Both the position numbers and the translations under genes were made by a program. A stretch of DNA of 9,962 nucleotides, from positions 1 to 9,962 of the forward strand of contig JAVBRK010000014.1 in assembly GCA_031548005.1 (NCBI GenBank), given 5' to 3'. Under the pieces are notes generated by a model. That model searched no databases and was not told the DNA's origin. It worked only from the letters and a program-made list of their open reading frames with translations. How positions within the stretch are numbered: the stretch's first letter is position 1; each line of letters begins with the position of its first letter. This DNA comes from BNXB01 sp031548005 (GTDB lineage Bacteria; Bacteroidota; Bacteroidia; Bacteroidales; Azobacteroidaceae). Positions 5,991 to 9,962 of the stretch are shown in pieces.

Positions 5991-8558
5991 ATGAAGATTA
6001 AAACAAATTACTCAAACGAACCTGTTTGGAAAGAAATTAACGTTCACTCCAACTTACCGAAAGAACTTCTAATACTGAGTGAAATCGCACACAATATGTG
6101 GTGGGTATGGAACTATGTGGCAACCGATATGTTTATCGCTGTCGACAAAGAATTATGGCAGCAAACGGAAGGAAATCCCGTATTAATGCTCCAACGCCTC
6201 TCCTACAAACGTATCGAGGCAATCCTTCAGGATGAAATGCTGATGGCTCAGATCAAAGGCGTTTATGCCAGGTTCCGCGAATATATGGATGTGAAACCAG
6301 ATAAAAACAAGCCTTCTGTAGCTTATTTCAGTATGGAATACGGATTGGCTAATATCCTGAAAATCTATTCGGGAGGTCTTGGAATCCTCGCAGGCGACTA
6401 CATCAAGGAGGCAAGCGATTCCAATGTCGATCTGTGTGCTGTAGGGTTTCTTTACCGTTATGGCTATTTCTCCCAATCGCTTTCGATGGAGGGACAGCAA
6501 ATTGCCAATTACGAACCGCAGCATTTCGATCAACTCCCCGTTGAACAAATAATGGCCAGTGACGGAAAACCTCTGATTCTGGAAATTCCGTTTTCTAATC
6601 ACACTGTCTACTCTTATATCTGGCGAGTCAATGTAGGACGCATCAGCCTCTACCTGCTGGATACCGATTTTGAAATGAACAGTGAATGGGATCGTTCCAT
6701 CACACACCAGCTTTACGGCGGCGATTGGGAAAACAGGATCAAGCAGGAATACCTGCTGGGGATCGGAGGAATCCTGTTGCTCAACAAATTAGGAATTAAA
6801 AAACAAGTATACCATTGTAATGAAGGCCACGCGGCTCTGATCAATGTTCAACGGCTGACCGACTACATCAAAAATGACAGTCTGACTTTCAATCAGGCCC
6901 TTGAAGTGGTAAAAGCATCATCTCTTTATACCTGTCATACTCCGGTTCCGGCCGGACACGACTATTTCGAGGAGGGTCTTTTTAATAAATACATGAATAT
7001 GTACCCCGATAAGCTGGGAATTTCCTGGCAGGAGTTCATGGACATGGGACGTGAAAACCCTGGATCGAATGAAAAATTCTCCATGAGTGTATTTGCATTG
7101 AATACCTGTCAGGAGGCCAATGGAGTAAGTTTGTTGCATGGACTGGTATCCCAGAAAATGTTCGCTCCGGTATGGAAAGGATATTTTCCTCAGGAATTGC
7201 ATGTAAGCTATGTTACCAATGGAGTGCACATGCCGACATGGGCTGCTTCGGAATGGCGGAGGTTTTATGAAAAGAATTTCAACTCTAATTTCTATAACGA
7301 TCAGTCCAATCCGGACATCTGGGAGCAAATCTATAGTGTGCCTGATGAAGAAATCTGGTCTGTACGGCAAACACTGAAAAAGCGTCTGGTCAATCATATC
7401 CGTGAGCAATTCAAGGATAGTTGGCTAAAGAATCAGGGAGATCCGTCGAAGGTCGTTTCTGTTATGGAAAAAATCGATCCGAATGCCTTATTAATCGGAT
7501 TTGGACGACGCTTTGCAACCTATAAACGCGCCCACCTGCTATTCACAGACCTTAACAGGTTGTCGCAGATTGTCAACAATCCAAGGTATCCGGTACAGTT
7601 CATTTATACCGGAAAAGCCCACCCTGCCGATGGAGGCGGACAAGGACTGATCAAGCATATTGTAGAAATATCCCGCAGACCTGAATTCTCCGGAAAAATC
7701 ATTTTCCTCGAAAACTACGACATGCGTTTAGCTAAACGCCTGATTGCCGGAGTAGATATCTGGTTGAATACCCCTACCCGTCCGCTTGAAGCATCAGGGA
7801 CTTCCGGAGAGAAGGCTGAAATGAACGGAGTTCTGAATTTTTCCGTACTCGACGGATGGTGGTACGAAGGGTACCGTCAGGGAGCCGGTTGGGCGTTGAC
7901 AGAAAAACGCACTTACGACAATCAGGAATACCAGGATCAGTTGGATGCTGCAACAATCTATTCTATGCTCGAAAATGAAGTCATACCTTTATACTATGCT
8001 AAAAATAGTAAAGGTTATTCTCCGGAGTGGGTTCAATATATTAAAAACTCCATTGCTCAGATTGCACCACATTATACCACCAAACGAATGCTGGACGACT
8101 ACATCGAACGTTTCTACTCCAAACTGTCTACTCGTTCACAGTCTCTTATTTCAGGAGGATTTTCCAAAGCAAAAGAAATTGCAGCATGGAAAGAAGATGT
8201 GGCTGCAAACTGGGATCAGATTGAAGTTGTTTCAATCACTCAGGATGAAATCAAACTGAATAAGGGAATGCAGATTGGTGAAGATTTCCGTGTAGAAGTC
8301 GTTTTGGATAAAAAAGAGATGAAAGGCGATGTCGGCGTGGAAGTGGTAAGCATCGGTATCAATCCGGGAACCAATGAGGAGATGATCAAAACCATGCCCA
8401 TGAATCTGGTGAAAAGAGATAAATCCAGAATGTTCTTTGAAGTCGGAGTAAAAGCTTCTGAAACAGGCCATTTCCGCTTCAGCTACCGGATTTATCCTGA
8501 TAACAAGGATCTTCCACACCGGATGGATTTTGCATTTGTAAAATGGATCAACAAATAA
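5991..8558 (+). CDS. glgP: Alpha-glucan (glycogen/maltodextrin) phosphorylase, GT35, long bacterial type
   Basis: This 855-residue PLP enzyme is predicted to release glucose-1-phosphate from the non-reducing ends of alpha-1,4-glucan in the cytoplasm. It has an N-terminal DUF3417-type region (about 15-100, with AHNMWWVWN). The catalytic core includes VAYFSMEYG (110-118), GGLG (128-131), HCNEGHAA (275-282), HTPVPAGHDYF (316-326) and GRRFATYKR (505-513), where R507 and K512 match phosphate-site residues of GT35. In EASGTSGEKAEMNG, K608 is the expected PLP-binding lysine. The last 110 residues or so form a beta-rich C-terminal domain ending in YRIYPDN...FAFVKW, as in the Thermus/Thermotoga/actinobacterial alpha-glucan phosphorylase group rather than the E. 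coli GlgP/MalP group. The length fits that group. It lies directly behind the glycogen synthase, so synthesis and breakdown enzymes are co-transcribed. The gene ends at 8558, touching the stop codon of the converging gene. Confidence 0.95.
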   Translation: MKIKTNYSNEPVWKEINVHSNLPKELLILSEIAHNMWWVWNYVATDMFIAVDKELWQQTEGNPVLMLQRLSYKRIEAILQDEMLMAQIKGVYARFREYMDVKPDKNKPSVAYFSMEYGLANILKIYSGGLGILAGDYIKEASDSNVDLCAVGFLYRYGYFSQSLSMEGQQIANYEPQHFDQLPVEQIMASDGKPLILEIPFSNHTVYSYIWRVNVGRISLYLLDTDFEMNSEWDRSITHQLYGGDWENRIKQEYLLGIGGILLLNKLGIKKQVYHCNEGHAALINVQRLTDYIKNDSLTFNQALEVVKASSLYTCHTPVPAGHDYFEEGLFNKYMNMYPDKLGISWQEFMDMGRENPGSNEKFSMSVFALNTCQEANGVSLLHGLVSQKMFAPVWKGYFPQELHVSYVTNGVHMPTWAASEWRRFYEKNFNSNFYNDQSNPDIWEQIYSVPDEEIWSVRQTLKKRLVNHIREQFKDSWLKNQGDPSKVVSVMEKIDPNALLIGFGRRFATYKRAHLLFTDLNRLSQIVNNPRYPVQFIYTGKAHPADGGGQGLIKHIVEISRRPEFSGKIIFLENYDMRLAKRLIAGVDIWLNTPTRPLEASGTSGEKAEMNGVLNFSVLDGWWYEGYRQGAGWALTEKRTYDNQEYQDQLDAATIYSMLENEVIPLYYAKNSKGYSPEWVQYIKNSIAQIAPHYTTKRMLDDYIERFYSKLSTRSQSLISGGFSKAKEIAAWKEDVAANWDQIEVVSITQDEIKLNKGMQIGEDFRVEVVLDKKEMKGDVGVEVVSIGINPGTNEEMIKTMPMNLVKRDKSRMFFEVGVKASETGHFRFSYRIYPDNKDLPHRMDFAFVKWINK

Positions 8559-9962
8559 TCAGTACCAGTTCATGGCATCCCGGTAATTGCTGCTCTGAGA
8601 ATATTTCAAGTCTTTCAACATGGAAGCATTAACCGATAAAGTAAAGCTGTAAGACTGGCGGGGACCAATAGGCACTATGCTGGCAGACATCTGCCAGCAG
8701 TGCAAGTTCCTGGTAAGAGTACACTGCATATAGGCAAATTTCTTATAATCAAAATCGTAACTGGTATTAAAGTTAAAACTCCAGCCTTTGGTCGGAGTAA
8801 TATTTCCATTCAATCCAAGCGTGTGTGTCAGTTTATAACCAAAATGGTAATAACCTTTTGAGTTCGGCTTCAAAGCCTCATAATTTCCATCTCTGTCTTT
8901 GTCCATGTTATACCCTAAACTCATGGAATAACTGAAAGAAAGATTCCACGGGATATTCATGATCAAATACCCGTCGGCATCGAATTCTCCGTCGCCGGCT
9001 TTCTTTTTCCTCAGAGAAGTGGGTTTTTCTTCCACTTCTTCCGCCAACAGATCGCCTGTTCCTTCTTCAAGTTCATCCTCCCCTTCGGGAGCGCTACTGC
9101 CGGAAGAATTTTTATCTTCCGATTTTCCAAACCATTTTTTTAAGACATCATTGTTCAAAGAGTATGAAAATGAGGTGCCTGTTGCCCGTAAACGCCAGAA
9201 TTTATCACCGGCATCCCACCACGGAACATCGATTTTCTTTCCGGCGGAATTATAAACATAGGTATCAAACTGGCCCTGCAGGCTCAATGTAAACGATTTA
9301 GTAAATTTGAAACGAACGGAAGCGTTCAGATCCGACCACTTCATCGACTCTGCAAGAAAATTATAGCTCATACCCAAGCCTAAATTATCGATGATGCTGT
9401 ATTTCATGGTCGTATCCGGCCTTACTACTTTTGCCTCCACATTGTTATCTAAGGAGAAAGACAGAGATCCGGTCTTTCCCTGGCCGGGAACACCCCACAA
9501 TCCGGATGAATACGGAGAATAAACCAGAGTATCTAATTGATGAGAGGTAGGATTTATATAAGCAAGGCTTTTATAATATCCATATTCTGGATCACCGAAA
9601 TCAGGAGCTCCGGAAAAACTGACACTGGGGGTCATCACATGACGGATAGTCGTATTCTTCGCCCAGTTTCCCAATAACCCCCAGGGCTTGAAAAAGCCAT
9701 ACAACTTCGTATTAGCGCTTACTCCTCCCCGGTAGTCATAAATCCTGTAAAAACCATATTCGGGATCCATCGGTGCAGGCTCCAGAGTAGAAGGATCGAC
9801 CTGTTGTTCTACTTTCTGAGTATACCACCTGCTGGTGTAGCTCACATTGGGAGTGACATTGATGAAGCGAAAAAAGTTAAACGATGCACTGACCGGAATA
9901 TCGTGCTTCATCCCGTTCCTCCAGTCTTTGATAAGATTTTTCTGGAAAAATTCATACTCCTT
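8559..9962 (-). CDS. LptD-like LPS-assembly outer-membrane protein, C-terminal part (cut by right edge)
   Basis: The minus-strand frame is open from the window edge (first codons K-E-Y-E-F-F) to TGA at 8561-8559, giving the last 467 residues. An ATG at 9911 is internal, because the frame continues upstream without a stop. The segment GMKHDIPVSASFNFFRFINVTPNVSYTSRWY, the NTTIRHVMTPSVSFS stretch and alternating aromatic beta-strands are typical of the large Bacteroidetes 'putative LPS assembly protein LptD' family, usually around 900 residues. Such proteins form the outer-membrane barrel that inserts LPS at the cell surface with LptE. A hydrophilic, Glu/Asp/Ser-rich loop with a Lys patch (coded by 8970-9125) interrupts the barrel and is followed by the conserved-looking DADGYLIMNIPWNLSFSYSM region. 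The protein ends in NWY, an aromatic residue suited to barrel assembly. The N-terminal OstA-like domain would lie outside the window. The assignment rests on recalled family features, not an alignment. Confidence 0.82.
   Translation of the reverse strand, partial: KEYEFFQKNLIKDWRNGMKHDIPVSASFNFFRFINVTPNVSYTSRWYTQKVEQQVDPSTLEPAPMDPEYGFYRIYDYRGGVSANTKLYGFFKPWGLLGNWAKNTTIRHVMTPSVSFSGAPDFGDPEYGYYKSLAYINPTSHQLDTLVYSPYSSGLWGVPGQGKTGSLSFSLDNNVEAKVVRPDTTMKYSIIDNLGLGMSYNFLAESMKWSDLNASVRFKFTKSFTLSLQGQFDTYVYNSAGKKIDVPWWDAGDKFWRLRATGTSFSYSLNNDVLKKWFGKSEDKNSSGSSAPEGEDELEEGTGDLLAEEVEEKPTSLRKKKAGDGEFDADGYLIMNIPWNLSFSYSMSLGYNMDKDRDGNYEALKPNSKGYYHFGYKLTHTLGLNGNITPTKGWSFNFNTSYDFDYKKFAYMQCTLTRNLHCWQMSASIVPIGPRQSYSFTLSVNASMLKDLKYSQSSNYRDAMNWY

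Noticed and set aside
8528..8545. Small AT-rich hairpin (TTTTGCA...TGTAAAA) near the end of the phosphorylase gene
   Set aside because: It needs a G-T pair, has no T tract, and lies within coding sequence, so it is not supported as a terminator.

Overview
The window looks like chromosomal DNA from a member of the Bacteroidetes, most likely order Bacteroidales. Four things point that way: an Oar-type TonB-dependent receptor with an N-terminal carboxypeptidase-regulatory-like domain, a Bacteroidetes-type LptD barrel, a eukaryote-like (GT3) glycogen synthase next to a GT35 phosphorylase, and promoter elements of the TAnnTTTG type with little Shine-Dalgarno sequence. The genus cannot be decided from the sequence.

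Layout. At the left edge (3-80, +) are the last 25 codons of what is probably an IS982-like transposase, then a non-coding stretch with a small hairpin. A strong rho-independent terminator (249-287) serves the leftward gene that ends at 334. That gene (334-3654, -) encodes an orphan Oar-like outer-membrane TonB-dependent receptor, with no SusD partner in the window. After an AT-rich intergenic stretch comes a small leftward DUF1232/YkvA-like membrane protein (3907-4107, -). A perfect 13-bp inverted repeat lies immediately upstream of its start codon. A two-gene rightward operon follows: GT3 glycogen synthase (4305-5978) and GT35 alpha-glucan phosphorylase (5991-8558). Its stop codon directly abuts the stop codon of a converging leftward gene (8559-9962), the C-terminal half of an LptD-like LPS-assembly barrel protein cut by the right edge.

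How the genes work together. The GT3/GT35 pair is a compact storage-polysaccharide module: one enzyme extends alpha-1,4-glucan, the other releases glucose-1-phosphate from it. Their 12-nt spacing suggests one transcript from a promoter at about 4240-4270. The two envelope genes are on the opposite strand and have no evident functional link to glycogen. No tRNA, rRNA, CRISPR array or intact mobile element is visible. I do not see a clear novel multi-gene defence or secretion system here. The best leads are the palindrome at the DUF1232 gene and the bacterial GT3 synthase that appears to lack the eukaryotic glucose-6-phosphate-sensing arginine cluster.
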